Numbered from the stretch's first letter, positions 10,529-22,227 are shown. The stretch: DNA of 64,000 nucleotides from Syncephalastrum monosporum B8922 (GCA_000697355.1 JNEN01000659.1:1-64000); one strand, 5' to 3'. Notes: generated from the letters alone by a model not told the origin. Translations and numbers: made by a program.

Positions 10529-11934
10529 CTACTGTTTCACGAGATATGTCATCAACTCGCCTACAATTTGGACGTTGATGCTATTACCCAGTGTGCGGTA
10601 CCGCTGTTTCAGGGTGGTCGATGCAGGAAATCCAAATGTTTCGGGGAATCCCATCAAGTTTGCGACCTCACGTGGCGAGAAGTATCGCAGCCGCAGTCCT
10701 CGTAGCAATTCAATCTGTCGATCTTCATTCCCTGCCGCTTTCGCCGCTGCTGCTTCCTCGAACACTGCATTCGTCTACTAACACACGGCTATCAGCACAC
10801 ATAAGTGTTATGCATGTTGGATACTTGCATCGGCTTCGATGTTCATCTGCAATATTGAGCCGGTTGCCTCCACATAGTGATAATACCCTTTTGTGAAGCA
10901 ACAGCTGCGACGCATTGAAGGTTTCACGATATCAAAAGCATGCCCATGCCTAGACAGGATCTTAAAAAATGTACGTTGTAAGGCTATGTATGGATGCCGT
11001 TCTTAAGATGCTCATACCTTGTCAGGAACCAGATAAGCTGATATGTCTTCCATGTTCTCAAGATACTCCGAGACGGGTCGGACCTCAGCATTCGCAACGA
11101 GCTGTTCTTCAAGACGCAACGTTCGACTGTCAAAAAAGCCCGAATTGACGTTTGAGAAGGGAATGCAGCTAAGGATCGTGCCCGTGGGTTCTTGAACGAA
11201 GGTCAAAGGTTTTTGCTTGGCGAGCAAATAATAGCGTAATCGAGAGTTAGGGATACCGAGCTGCAATGGCGTCAGGAGAAACTCTTGGAATGCATAGTTG
11301 CAGTTTTTAAGCGTATCCACCAAAACGTCCCGCGAATCTGATAGCTCAAACCCCTTCACGTTCTCGACGAGTATGTATTTAGGCCGGTGCTCCATGACGG
11401 TCAGGATGCGCAGGATGTGCAAAAAGCTTCGCGATCGAGGGTCTTGGCTGCCCTGCTGCAGACCAGTCCGGGTGTAAGGCTGGCAAGGGGGTGACATGGT
11501 CCATATATCCACAGCCAGTTTGTCGTAGAATGCGATATCAAGCGCCTCAATTTGTCGCTAGGTATTCGTGATCATGATTATGGTTATGATTATGATTATG
11601 GTTACATGCATGATTTTTTTTTGTCAACTCCGTTCTTGTTTAATGATGTGTCTTACCTGCCCAACTGTCTTCGGGTCAAAGTTATATTTGTATATCTGTA
11701 CAGATACGAAAGGTCAGCGAGAAAAAGGAGCGTATACCAATTGATTCGTTTACATCGTTGCAAACATTGTTGATGTCGAAGGCCTTGCACACCTGCACGT
11801 CCAAGCTTGCCAGGTTGGCGGCATAATGCTTATTCGTCATGGATAACGTCAGGAGCTGTCACGAAGTTACTTGATACGATACATACCATGCCGCCTATCC
11901 CTGAGTAAAATTCTAGCATCCTCAACGGTGCCAT
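10529..11934 (-). CDS. DNMT2: DNMT2-type tRNA(Asp) cytosine-38 methyltransferase
   Basis: 359 aa; exons (minus): 11887-11934, 11754-11828, 11657-11695, 11018-11557, 10829-10960, 10529-10774. The family has a DNA-methyltransferase fold but methylates C38 of tRNA anticodon loops. Motif I is LEFYSGIGGM with HYAANL after the first intron. Motif IV is SPPCQPYTRTG, with the catalytic Cys at residue 79, the same number as in the human enzyme. The ENVKGFE motif, PNSRLRYYLLAK, the DNMT2 hallmark CFTKGYYHYVEATGS, and C-terminal LGNSINVQIVGELM are all present. The intron between the last two exons only splices in frame if a GC donor (GAT|GCAAGT) is used; the nearby GT sites give the wrong frame. No other DNA methyltransferase occurs in the window. 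Confidence 0.95.
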
Positions 11935-12299
11935 GGTGGTGAATCCGTGATCCTTAGCATACCACAAAGAGTGGCTTTTCTTTTGTGCCTGTCGGGGTTC
12001 TTTAATTTTTATTTTTCTTTGTATCGAAGTAATTCGAGCAGTCGCGCAACGGGATACGTGCAGAGACACACCTTCGTTATAAATCAACGATACTGAAATC
12101 TTTCATAAGCACTCTTCCGATACATCGAATGAAATGATCATTATAATACAAGCTGTTTGCAATAGCGCGCTAAAGCAAGCAGCAGGTAAGAACACACTGT
12201 GTGCGTCAAAGAAGAGTAGAGCGTTTTATTATTCAAACAGATATACATATAAGAGAGAGAGAGAGAGAGAGTGGAGCGAGAGCCAAGGCGAAACGTGGA
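11935..12299. other. DNMT2 promoter side, no gene seen
   Basis: Holds the 5' flank of DNMT2 and the 3' flank of the next minus-strand gene. A perfect GA dinucleotide run lies at about 12251-12271. Nothing else recognised. Confidence 0.5.
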
Positions 12300-12493
12300 T
12301 CAGTCCTTCTTGCATTGGCAGATTTGATCTTCGGTCAGACCAGCCAAGGCCTGCTTGATATGTTGACCACAGCCTAATAAATTATGTTCAAATTTTCAGC
12401 AAAAGAATGTAAGGCTTGTAGGATCTTGAAAAAAATAGTAGTACCTTTCCAGGTGTACTTTTGGCACTTATCACAGGTTACGCGCATGCACAT
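12300..12493 (-). CDS. 40-aa zinc-ribbon-like conserved microprotein
   Basis: Two exons (minus): 12445-12493 and 12300-12373, giving 40 aa: MCMRVTCDKCQKYTWKG then CGQHIKQALAGLTEDQ and CQCKKD. It has a CxxC pair, a lone Cys at the GCGQH turn and a terminal CxC, so one metal site is plausible. The pattern (V-T-C-x-K-C...TW.GCG.H...AL.G...) resembles a small protein family that I recall as common in fungi and in actinobacteria, with no firmly known function. The ATG at 12493 is followed by a second ATG two codons later; either could be the start. The intron of 71 nt has normal GT/AG ends. Confidence 0.7.
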
Positions 12494-12829
12494 GATGAAA
12501 GAGAGATGAACTGTATGAGAAACAAGAAGATGGATACAGAAACCCTTGCAGGAAAATTTATGATATTTATATGTATCGAATAGAATCAAACGCAGCGGAG
12601 TTTACGACTGACGAATGCTGACGCGGCAAGGGCAACCAAAGCAAACCACGCGATCTATGTTTTCTATGTTTGTTTCAGTCAACTGATATAAGCGGAAACA
12701 AAAGGGAGTTGTGGTGATCTTAATTTGGTAATCCCAGGAAATGTCTCGGAGGCACTCTATGTTAAATGACGGCAGAGCCATTATATTCTCTCTTTGTTGT
12801 TTAACTTTCCTATAATATAATCACAACAA
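12494..12829. promoter_or_regulatory. divergent intergenic region of microprotein and GH16 genes
   Basis: About 336 bp between divergently transcribed start codons, so it should contain both promoters. It is AT-rich near 12780-12829, just before the GH16 ATG. No specific factor site is assigned. Confidence 0.4.
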
Positions 12830-14032
12830 ATGAAATCGCTTCTATTGACTACTCTTGCTGCCTCCTTGTTAGTCCAAGCCAAAGTGCCACGCCAGTTTGA
12901 GGAGGAATCCGCCGTCGTGTGCGACTGCGGCTTCCAGGATGAAGCCAACCGCGTCTGGTCCGATATATGGTACGCCGACTACGACACCTATAGGGCTGAC
13001 TTGCAAAAAGACACCAATTACGTCGTTATGGATTATACAGTATCCGCAAAGCACCCTAATACGTTCGACCGCGTCTTTGATCCAAACAACGTCCACGTTA
13101 ACGAGGACGGTGGTATTCAGCTCAAAGTTCGCAAGGCTGATAATGGACTCTATACGTCTGCATCCTTTGGCACAAAGAGGTAGGACAGCACAAAATTTAT
13201 GTACGTTTTTTAAAACTGCTTTTTCTTTTCTTTGACTTCACAGGCAAGACATGCTCTATGGTACATACCGCGCATCGATCAAGACATCGAATGAACCTGG
13301 TACCGTTGCGGCCTTCTTCTTTTATCGGAACAACACGTGTGAAATTGATATGGAATCTTTGAGTCGCATTCAAAGTCCTTGGAAGACCTATCTCTCTGTG
13401 CAACCACAGATATATAACCCGGATGGCTCGGCATCCAACGTAACAAACGATAAACATACGCTTAGTTTTGATCCTACCACAGTAGGTTCACTAATATACA
13501 AAATCAAGAAGAAAAAAGCTCAGTCATCTTTAGGCTTTTCACGAATACCGTTTTGACTGGACACCGACGGACGTTACCTACTTTTTGGACGGCCAGCAAG
13601 CACAACAATTCACAGCAAGTGTACCACAAGCACCAGGACGCGTCATCTTGAATCACTGGACCGACGGTAATCCGAATTATAGCGGAGCGGGACCTTCACA
13701 AGATGCTGTACTTCAAGTCGCCAACCTCACTGTCTTCTTCAACTCGTCCGAAGCTTCAGGTCCACCCAAGTGTCAGCACCGAAACATACCGTGCTCTGTT
13801 GCTGGTAAGACAGATAGATATCACGGTGTCGAGAAACTTCTATTAATCTTGTTCTCTCTGGTTAGATATTATGTCCCGGAAAATGGTGCCGGGAAGTACT
13901 ATGACCCCGCAGGAAGGTAGCAGCAACGATGGCAGCAATAGCAGCAGCAGTGGTGGTGCCTCAGCTCTATCCTTTGTTTCATCTGTTCTGATTATTCCTT
14001 TTGTCGCGGTTATCTTTGCATCCTACATGTAA
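12830..14032 (+). CDS. GPI-anchored glycoside hydrolase family 16 protein (cell-wall glucan/chitin remodelling)
   Basis: 341 aa, exons 12830-13179, 13244-13481, 13534-13804, 13866-14032. A clear signal peptide (MKSLLLTTLAASLLVQA) opens the protein. The GH16 jelly-roll shows YGTYRASIKTSN, then the catalytic ExDxE motif CEIDMES with E150, D152 and E154, then HEYRFDWTPTDVTYFLDG and GRVILNHWTDGNP. Three cysteines sit near the end of the domain (CQHRNIPC plus CDCGF near the N-terminus), and several N-glycosylation sequons are visible. The tail is Ser/Gly/Asn-rich and ends in a hydrophobic segment (FVSSVLIIPFVAVIFASYM), typical of a GPI-anchoring signal. Members such as yeast Crh proteins crosslink chitin to glucan; others hydrolyse or transfer beta-glucans. 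The exact substrate is inferred only at the family level. Confidence 0.9.
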
Positions 14033-14135
14033 AAAGAAAAAGAAAAAGAAGCATTCTGTATATGCTCTTTTTCCCAATATATAACTATAATTCGATCGTT
14101 ATCCCCACCATCATTGTGGTAATCAAATACACCTT

Positions 14136-16747
14136 TTATTGTTGCAATTTATCCATGTAATCTCTGGTTGCCGTGCGCAGCACTTGGCGAAAGAACCCCA
14201 TCTCGATGGGGAGCTCGACATAGGGTATATACTGCTCCAACTTGCCTACCGGGGCCAGCTCGAGACTGTCATAATTATTTTTTATCACACCTACAACACG
14301 GTGAGCCTGAGGCATTAAAAGTATAACAACAAACATACTCATAACTTTGTCAGGCGTCAGATGTTTCACACTCTTGTCCCCCTGCCACTCTTCCAGCGCG
14401 CTGTTGAAATGGTCGCATATGGCTTGTATCGTGATGAAGTCGGAGTGCGATAGTGTTGGAGATCGCTCTGGCCCCTTCCATCCAGGGGTTTTGATGATTC
14501 GCGAACGGCCAACTGAAAGAAGTATGAGACAAAAAATGATGCATTCGTGATCTACCTACCGTAGGCGGCAAGCATGCTCCAGTCATCAGTAGCCCGGATA
14601 ATGTCGTAAAAAAGCGAGTCGTAGCTGTCTGTGTCAGGTAAAAATGTTTCTCCAAAAGTTACGCAGAAGTTGAAGACGTTCATGAGCTACGAAATTTTAA
14701 TAGCATGAAGATGAGAATGCGATAGGAAACAGAGGGTAGGAGTAGCTTACGGCGGAGATAAACAGGTTCAGTTCCTCATCGCGCTCTTTGAGCTCTTCCA
14801 AGTGGTGCACAGTAAAACGAAGTAGACTCATCAGACCAGACCATAACTCGTTCCAGTGATATTCTGGTCGTATTATCATCAGGTTTACCTCTTCAGATGT
14901 TTACATGAATGACTTACCGAGGCGGATATTACGCGTTTTTAGGCCAAGCAGTGCACGATGGACGCATGTCAAGGCGATCCTATACATGAAAGTTAGGTCT
15001 CAGCGCGAATTCAAGTGTAGCATGGAGACTTACTTGTATGAGACTAAATCCAGCTTTTTCTTCATACAATGTTTAATAAAGAGAAGAAGCACGTCTAGAT
15101 AAGCACAAAACAAGGAACGTGGCTTCCGGATACGTGGCAGTGGCGTCGGATGCTGTCGACAGAGCCGCACCACGGTGACTGTGTCTTCTTTGGCCATGTA
15201 GTTCACGAGCGACTGATCTTCTAGTAGACATAGCAACGTGATCAGGATGATGCGCGCATAGATAAACGCACGTTCATTGCGATTATGCATAAACAAGTAC
15301 GACGCAAAGGAGAGGAGTGACGCAAGTGGTGCAGCCTGTTCGTGGGTCTCGTCAACATTCGTCTGGTGCTGCGAGCAGACGCGCAAAAAGACGGTAACGA
15401 AATACGTGTTGCTGTTGCAGAAATCATAGAAGGCCAGCAGGAGCGCAGCGGAACTGGCCGGTCTATTATTAAAGACGTAGAGGTGAGTATCCTGACCACC
15501 ACGAGTGATAACTGACGCACAAGTAAGCGGTTTCCTGACGAAAATCGACATCTGCTTTTGCGGATGAAGAGAAAGAGCTGGAGAACCAGCTGGCCATGTA
15601 GGACACCATCGACTTCGTCGTAGATTCGCCGTCGTCCTTAATATGGTTATAATAACTACAAGCATATATCATATGAATAGCCTTGATCTCTCCGGACTGT
15701 GTCGAGCTGTGTATTACCTTTGGAGCTCAGGGAAAAGCATGCCAGTGAAGAGTATGACGATGCGCTGTAAAACGAAAAGAGGAAAACACAGAATGAGTAG
15801 GCCGTACTAATTCACAGCAGTTCTAACACCACTAGCGGTACCTCAAGTGCAGCCGTGTCTTTGCATTTACCCAGTCGAGCGGCATAAGGATTACGGAACT
15901 CGTATTTGTTATAGCTTGCCAGCAAGCTCCAGAGCATAACTGCATCTTGGACCTGATCGAGGGACGAGCGTGAATCGGCAATGGTCTACATAATAACGAC
16001 TTATTCGTATATCCTTCGACCAGTCGCACTGCACGTTTCACCTTAATCAGGGTATCGGACAAATCATGCTGCATAAAATAGCTATTATGTATTACAACAG
16101 TCATTAGTCATTAGCAATCATCAACCTTTTATGGTTTCATCTCATCCAGATTTACCCGTTCAAGTTGTTTTGATTAACATTATCATTGCCAGCGACAAGG
16201 ACAAGGGCGAGGCGCAGGGCCTCTGTACGACTACCGATGTCAAGGATGCGGTCCTGGATGGCTTGCACCAGCCCAGCAAAGACACAATCGGCCTTGTCGA
16301 TACCAGTCAGTAACTGGATGATATTGAAATGGCTAAGTCTTTTTTTCAAGCAGAGTTGCCGAACCAGGCTGCCCAGAACAACCATGGCATGGGCCTGCCG
16401 CGTTTGATCAGTCGTCGTCGCTTCCATTTGGATAAACTGGCGACACACGCTAAATAGCGAACCAAGGTTCTGTCCGAGATGAATCAGTCTATCTTCAGAC
16501 GTAGACTGGATCGCCCGCTGAAAGGCAGGCAGATTCACAGGAAGCAGAAGATACTCATCCCAAAAAGTGCCTGGGTCCCTGACATTGGCGAACACATCCC
16601 TCCCCTAAAAACAGGTTCAATTCATCGTGGTTGATTCAGTGCATGTATTATAGAATAGGTGGAAAAACAGCATACGCTGAATAGAGACTCGGTGATCTCG
16701 ACAAACTTTTCTTTCAGAAGAGGTGCGTTCGGTTGAGAAGTCTCCAT
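14136..16747 (-). CDS. ARMH3: armadillo-like helical protein ARMH3 (C10orf76/DUF1741 family)
   Basis: 657 aa in 12 exons (minus): 16676-16747, 16156-16604, 16042-16081, 15842-15985, 15718-15764, 15521-15655, 15034-15462, 14918-14979, 14751-14890, 14560-14686, 14339-14512, 14136-14290. All junctions keep frame. The N-terminal motif DPGTFWDEYLLLPVNLP and the late MNVFNFCVTFGETFLPDTD...YDIIRATDDW block are the family signatures as I know them; length is close to the human protein (about 690 aa). The protein is all-helical. In animals it binds PI4KB and GBF1 and supports PI4P production and Golgi transport; that role is inferred here. The third, fifth and eighth exons are only 40, 47 and 62 nt. 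Some small-exon junctions have AG alternatives close by, so a few residues may differ. Confidence 0.8.
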
Positions 16748-18059
16748 CGGAAAATACAAAAAACCGAGTGCATACACATATTTTTTAAAACTAGGTTATG
16801 AATTTTCGTTCCAAAATCAATATCCGTCGTGTACACATAGATCCATTTCACTTACTCGCTGATCATAAGAACCGGAGAGATAAGGGCGTGAGAAAGACAT
16901 TGGTTGCATATTCATTCCAGACAAGAAACAGATACGATGAATTATACTCTGGTCTTGTTTCTTTGTCGAGCGATAGCAGGATCAGAGTAAGTTGCCCAGG
17001 GTCGTTAAGAGGTCAAAATTCTTTTATACAATCAGGCCGGTAATTGGTACGCTCAATGCTGCATGTAACCAACCCCCGCCCGGGGCTATCCTTCAAAATA
17101 AGGATCGATTTGAATGGCAGCTTTCTCGTGCTGCGCATGACTTGTAACTCACTTTCGGCACCAAAAGACGTGTCGTCTTCTCCTGGACATCCCGCCCGTA
17201 CCTCTCTCTTTCTCGTCTCCCCGACCTCTTGGCTATGGCGCATAACCTCACGCATTGTTACCCTTATATTTGTTTGGTCGCTACATGCTGGTAGGCGACA
17301 AGAGACTAGAAATGTATAATGAGAAATTTATCACACGTAGAGGAATACCATAATCAGCAGAGACAGACAGAGAAGGAATTGCAGCAGGAGGATGACGTGG
17401 GACGCAACATCTTGCTGTTGTTCAAACCGATACTCTTTTAGCAGAAGAATACGCAGAGGCGGTGAGCGTGTCGATTATTGGTTAGACCAGAGAGTACGCC
17501 TCTGCAAGCTTTGTTTCCACGGGTTCGAGTCATTGCTCTAAGACACATCTTTATCGGCTAAATCTGATATAAGTAGCCTACGAAATTTCGTTCCGAAATC
17601 AGTTTTCGTGGACTACACTTCATTTTTATTATACATACCAGCTACCGGGACCGGGGTCGTCATACACGCTCACGGCGTGTTGGCCACTGCTTCATCTAGA
17701 CTGTGCAGCAGATTGCATTTTTGAGTCTCAGTTTCATATTATTAACCAAAAGCACTTACCGATGGGCGTAGGGCAGACATTTGGCGCTATGCACATGTAT
17801 TTGGGGCGGGTAAGTTTTGACGGTGGTCCCGGCCACCGATAGCCGGCTAGTGGGTCGCGAACGGGGAAGAAGGAGAGAGAGAGAGCAAGCGGAGAGGAAG
17901 AAGAGCAAAGGAGGAGCAAAAAAGGAGTGGAACTGGAATGTGTGTTAATGTCTCATATTCAATGCAGAGACCTGAATCTGTTTCGCTTACGGGCAGAGGA
18001 AAAAGCGGAAAAAAAACCTCTGATGTGAGGGCAGCAAGCGGAAGAGAGGAAGAGGCGTG

Positions 18060-18372
18060 AGCGGAAGAGAAGACAGGAGGAGAGGCGAGCAAGAAGACGG
18101 CAAGCTAAGTATACAACAGAAAAAGGTTAATGATGTTCAAGACCATGTACTGTTGACGCGAGAACTTACTATCATGCACACCGGTGCAGTCGGGGGCGGG
18201 CAACCGGTGGCAGAGGGACTTATGGGGAACGTAGTGGTCTATGTGTTGCACTTCTTATTAGTTTATACTTGTAACTATAATCCTTTCGTATATACTTGCC
18301 AGCAGGATGACTTGACCAGGGTAAAGAAGAAGAAGAAGAAAAGTAGACGTGAGAGAAAACAGAAGACCTTTT
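18060..18372 (-). repeat. dispersed repeat, copy 1
   Basis: Read on the minus strand this stretch matches 35281-35600 on the plus strand. Shared blocks include CACGTCTACTT, CTGGTCAAGTC, CTGCCACCGGTTGC, GCACCGGTGTGCA and GATAGTAAGT-CTCGCG, in the same order and with similar spacing. That is too much for chance. No terminal inverted repeat was found around this copy, so it may be truncated. Confidence 0.7.
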
Positions 18373-18426
18373 ATGAGAAAGAGCGCGTGTCAATCGATAT
18401 TCATGCAAGAACACGGGCGGGCTGTG

Positions 18427-18735
18427 CCAATGGGAAAGGAGAAGTAAAAGATAAGGACCTGACAGGGATTGACGTCGAGCCTTTTTTCCATGTTTCATAG
18501 GTTCCATTGGCTAACCAAGCTATCATGCAATCCACGTTTTACCAATGGGGAAAAAGAGCTCAAAGATATGATCCCTGACAGGTATTGACGTCAGGTATCT
18601 TTCGCGTTTCAGAGGATTCATTGGCCTACTTTACCATCACGCGGTTCACATTTACCGAAGGACACGGGTGAAAAGACCTTGATGAAGATTGACGTCAGGT
18701 ACCGTTCACATCTCAAAGTGGTCTACTTTGCCAGA
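18427..18735. repeat. three-copy tandem repeat of about 114 bp with CRE-like sites
   Basis: Copies begin near 18427 (ccaatggg), 18542 (ccaatgggg) and 18655 (ccgaagga), the last one shorter. Each carries a conserved core attgacgtc[a/g]gg, so each has a TGACGT half-site, and copies two and three have the full palindrome TGACGTCA. The ends also share tt[c]cattggc and ctacttt-cc. ATF/CREB-type bZIP factors bind TGACGTCA; binding here is inference. The nearest downstream gene is the MFS transporter, 1.3 kb away. Confidence 0.75.
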
Positions 18736-20043
18736 CGCCCTGCCCTGGAATTGGACCGGGGTCTTTTGTGTCTTGCTTATGTAATTATGGATGTACGGAA
18801 CTTGCTAACTCTTGTCTTAGCAGATAAATGTTTTCACTACTTAAAAGAAAACTATCTATTTCGTTATCACCATTGCATATGAGGACTATAAAAAAGCTAG
18901 TTTAGACGCACTCTTTGTTTAGACAGATAGCCTTGGTACCGTCCCTTGTTTCCTGGTTACGTCCTATGGGAGCAGGATAGCCTACATTTCTACCTCGGAT
19001 CATTGCCTGCCGGCTGCATCAGCCCTAAGATCGCAATGCCATGATCAGCCCTGCCACCGGACGTTTATGGTGCCATATCCAAGCAACATCGGACAGGTAG
19101 AAAGCTAATACGTAAGCCCTGCAAACATATGCATTCATAATATATAGAATATGTCAGTCTGTGCGCACGAGCAGTGCTACGGTACCTTAGGCGGGTCGCT
19201 GGTGATGGCCATGACGCCATATTACGTAAAGCTAGTATATGACTATCGCCTTTTCATGCACGAGCCACCCACGGGAACGGATCAATCATGTTAATTTAAC
19301 CGTTCAAATTGCATTAGACTCAATACTACATTTTATTTTACACATTTTTACTGATATCCCATTTTGCAGAGCTCTCATACATCTTCCTCCGCTCCCTCAG
19401 AACTCTTCGTAACACTGCCCTCTTACTTCACCTCAAATTAAACTACGGTTTAGTGCCACGCATTTGCCACTGTCTTGTTTTATTAAAGGTCACGGTCCAT
19501 TTGATGACGAGATGGAGCTACATCAGCTAAGAATACATGAAAAACTCAAGTTTGATTCTGTTTTGATGATGCAGAATATACATTATGACTCTCATATTCT
19601 ATTTCATGTCCTGCTCCTGAAAATTATCGTCCGGGACATTGTTTTTCCTCGCGATCCCGTGTTTGATCCTTTTCTTTCCTTCTCTTCTCTTCGTTTCTTG
19701 TTTTTTTTAGTTGTACTCCTTACTGGTAAAATGCGCTATGTAAATCCGCCATCAGAAGATATGGTCTTGGATCGAGGAAGTCAATTATATTTCATACAGC
19801 AGGATGCAATTCCTTAGATACATGTTTGCCTGTGGATCTGAAGTTTGTCGGACCTTCTGCATAGAACAGATCGTTCACGGTTACTGCGCCTATGCCTTTT
19901 ACGGTTACACCAAATCCATTTCCCTCGCTGCTCGGATCTTGTCACTTATTTCCCGTGGCCCTTCATTTTTTTGGGTGGTGAGGGGTAAGTTTGTCTTTTT
20001 GTCTTTTCTTCTACTCAACTTTCCCATCAACCGAATTTTAATC

Positions 20044-22227
20044 ATGGTATTCGGTGCAGCCTCCGCTCAAGATGGGGCACCCAAAAATCAGATGCACATT
20101 CAATCAACCGGGACAATGGCTGAAAGCGGCTCATTTACAGTCCATGAAGAGCACAGTCCAGCATCACTGACAAAGAACGGCGAATCTAAGGTGGCATGGC
20201 TCACCTTTCTCATTGGCGATATTTACACCGACGATGATCCAATGAAGCTTTCCAATACGCGCAAGCAAATGATCATTTTTGTTGTCGCCTTGTCCGGTAT
20301 CAGTGGACCTCTTGGCAGGTGCTCTTTAAAATGACATTCATGTCTACAAACTTACACATTGGACTCTAAAATGCAAATTCTAGCATGATTTACATGCCTG
20401 GCTTGCTGAGCGTGGCTTCTGATCTCAATACTACTTCAGCAGCTGTCAATGGGACAGTTTCCTCTTACGTGGTGTTTATGGGTGTGGCCGTAAGCAACAA
20501 ATTTCTAACTTGCAAAAAACCGCAATAACCCGGTGCCATGGATCATTTCATAGCCGTTGATTTGGGCGAGTCTGAGCGATTTTTATGGCCGCAAGCGTAT
20601 GTATCTTTTAAGTATCTTGCTTAGCATCGTCGCAGCCATTATCTGTGCCCGGTCCGTCAATATCGCCATGTTGATAGTGTTTCGTGCTCTTCAGTCCGCC
20701 GGGGCGTCCGCAAGCCAGACGTTAGGTGAATAGAGCATGGGTCTATCCCTTCCTTACCATTTATCCTTTCTGTCTTTACTGATTGAATCTTTCCTCAAGG
20801 CGCGGGTGTCATTGCAGATACCATTCCGGTGGCCAAGCGTGGTCGTGCGTATGGCTTTTTCTATATCGGCCCATTGATCGGACCCGTGATTGGTAATAAT
20901 GTGAAAAAGAGAACGAGATGTGAATTTGATGATTAAATGGCCATTGTGCAACAGGCCCGACGATCGGAGGTAAAGCAAGGGCGGTAAAGCATAAACACCA
21001 AGCCAACGTCTTTTCCGCATTGTTTCATTCGTAGGTTTTCTGTGCCAGTACCTCGGGTGGCGATCCACATTCTATTTTTTGGCTATCCTTGGTAGTGCTT
21101 TACACATATAGGGATAAACATTGACACTCACTGCTCGCGCATCTTATGTATTCCATCAGGTGCGATTCTTTTTGGCCTCGTGGCTGTCTTTTTGCCCGAG
21201 ACGCTCCGGAAAAAGAAAGATGTCGAGAAAAAACAAGCTGCCCACAGGGTCTTCCATGCTTTCCTGCCCATGATTGGTATGCTTGGTGATCCAACCATCC
21301 TGGTCATCACCGCCTACAGTACCGTAATTTTTGGTTGTCTTTACCTACTGGTAATACTGATGTGTGACATCGTAGTCATAACAATGAAACAAAGCAAGCT
21401 TATCAATGTTTTATCAGAATCCAACTATTACGGATACATTTCAGACCTTGTATGGATACAATGAATGGCAGGTTGGACTGTGCTACCTCGCCTTTGGCGT
21501 CGGCTTGATGGTCGGGTCAGTCCTAGCCGGTCAATATTCAGACTACATGTTACGTAGACTGCGTGCCAGAAATCAAGGCAAGGTCATCGCGGAGATGCGC
21601 CTGCGGGCTGCTGTGCCATCCTTTTTCCTTATTCCTGCTGGCTATCTTATTTACGGTTGGACCACTCAAAAGGCGATTGGTGTGTATGCACCGATCATTG
21701 GCCTGTTTGTATGTAAGTGGCACTTTATGCTTTCTGCTGAGTGTGTCTACTCATTCAGACGGTTGTGTTTAGACGCCCTCGGCCAAATGTCGGCATTTAC
21801 GCCGTCTAACGTTTACCTTGTCGATTCACAGCCAGGTAACATATATTATAATTTGCGTTAAGAGAGGCATTCGAGCGAACTTAAATCCAATATAGGTCGA
21901 TCCGCCAGTGCAGTGGGTATAAACAACTGTTTTCGATCTATTGTTGCAGCTATCGTCACCATATTTTCGACTGACGCGCTTCATGACTTGGGGCCCGGTA
22001 TCTTGTACACCATTGTGGCCGCTGTCAACGTCATCAACATAGTGTTTGTAGTGATCGCCATGGTATTTGGTCAGCGTTGGCGCGAGGCGTACGACCACAA
22101 GAAACGCCCAGAACAAGTACAAGCTGAGAAGCCACCATTGACAACTGAAAAAGAAGCAGCCGAGAATCACCGAGACATGGAGCACACCATGCTGGCAAGA
22201 ACAGGATCGCGACACAGCGTTGTCTAA
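20044..22227 (+). CDS. MFS drug:H+ antiporter-type transporter (DHA1-like)
   Basis: 532 aa in ten exons: 20044-20318, 20384-20489, 20554-20725, 20800-20892, 20955-20969, 21035-21091, 21160-21350, 21418-21712, 21773-21835, 21896-22227. Twelve membrane segments can be drawn. Motif A is SDFYGRKRM after TM2. Motif C, GPLIGPVIGPTIGG in TM5, marks the antiporter branch; it is split over three exons, the middle one only 15 nt. The N-terminal 80 residues and the Lys/Glu-rich C-terminal tail are cytosolic. Substrates of the family include drugs, polyamines and organic acids; the substrate here cannot be told. Start: the Met at 20044 is used, but the frame is open back to 19804, and Mets inside the tail (MHIQST, MAESGSF) are also possible. 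Confidence 0.9.

Larger units (their letters stand above)
16748..20043. other. 3.3-kb gene-poor tract with repeats
   Basis: No convincing gene. Contents: two related segments of about 37 bp (16799-16836 and 17581-17617); a hairpin with perfect 9-bp arms GCAGAGGCG/CGCCTCTGC at 17453-17461 and 17497-17505; a dispersed repeat (18060-18372); a three-copy tandem repeat (18427-18735); and a TATAAAAAA box at about 18888 with no gene close downstream. A frame from 18057 to 18500 is Lys-rich and overlaps the repeats, so it is not called. The last 600 bp presumably include the promoter and leader of the transporter gene. Confidence 0.6.

Noticed and set aside
17453..17540. tRNA-like B box (GGGTTCGAGTC) after a hairpin
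   Set aside because: The T-arm stem does not pair, no acceptor-stem partner exists upstream, and no anticodon arm can be drawn. It is at best a tRNA fragment.
18057..18500. 147-codon open frame, Lys-rich
   Set aside because: It overlaps both the dispersed repeat and the first tandem-repeat unit, has biased composition and no domain.
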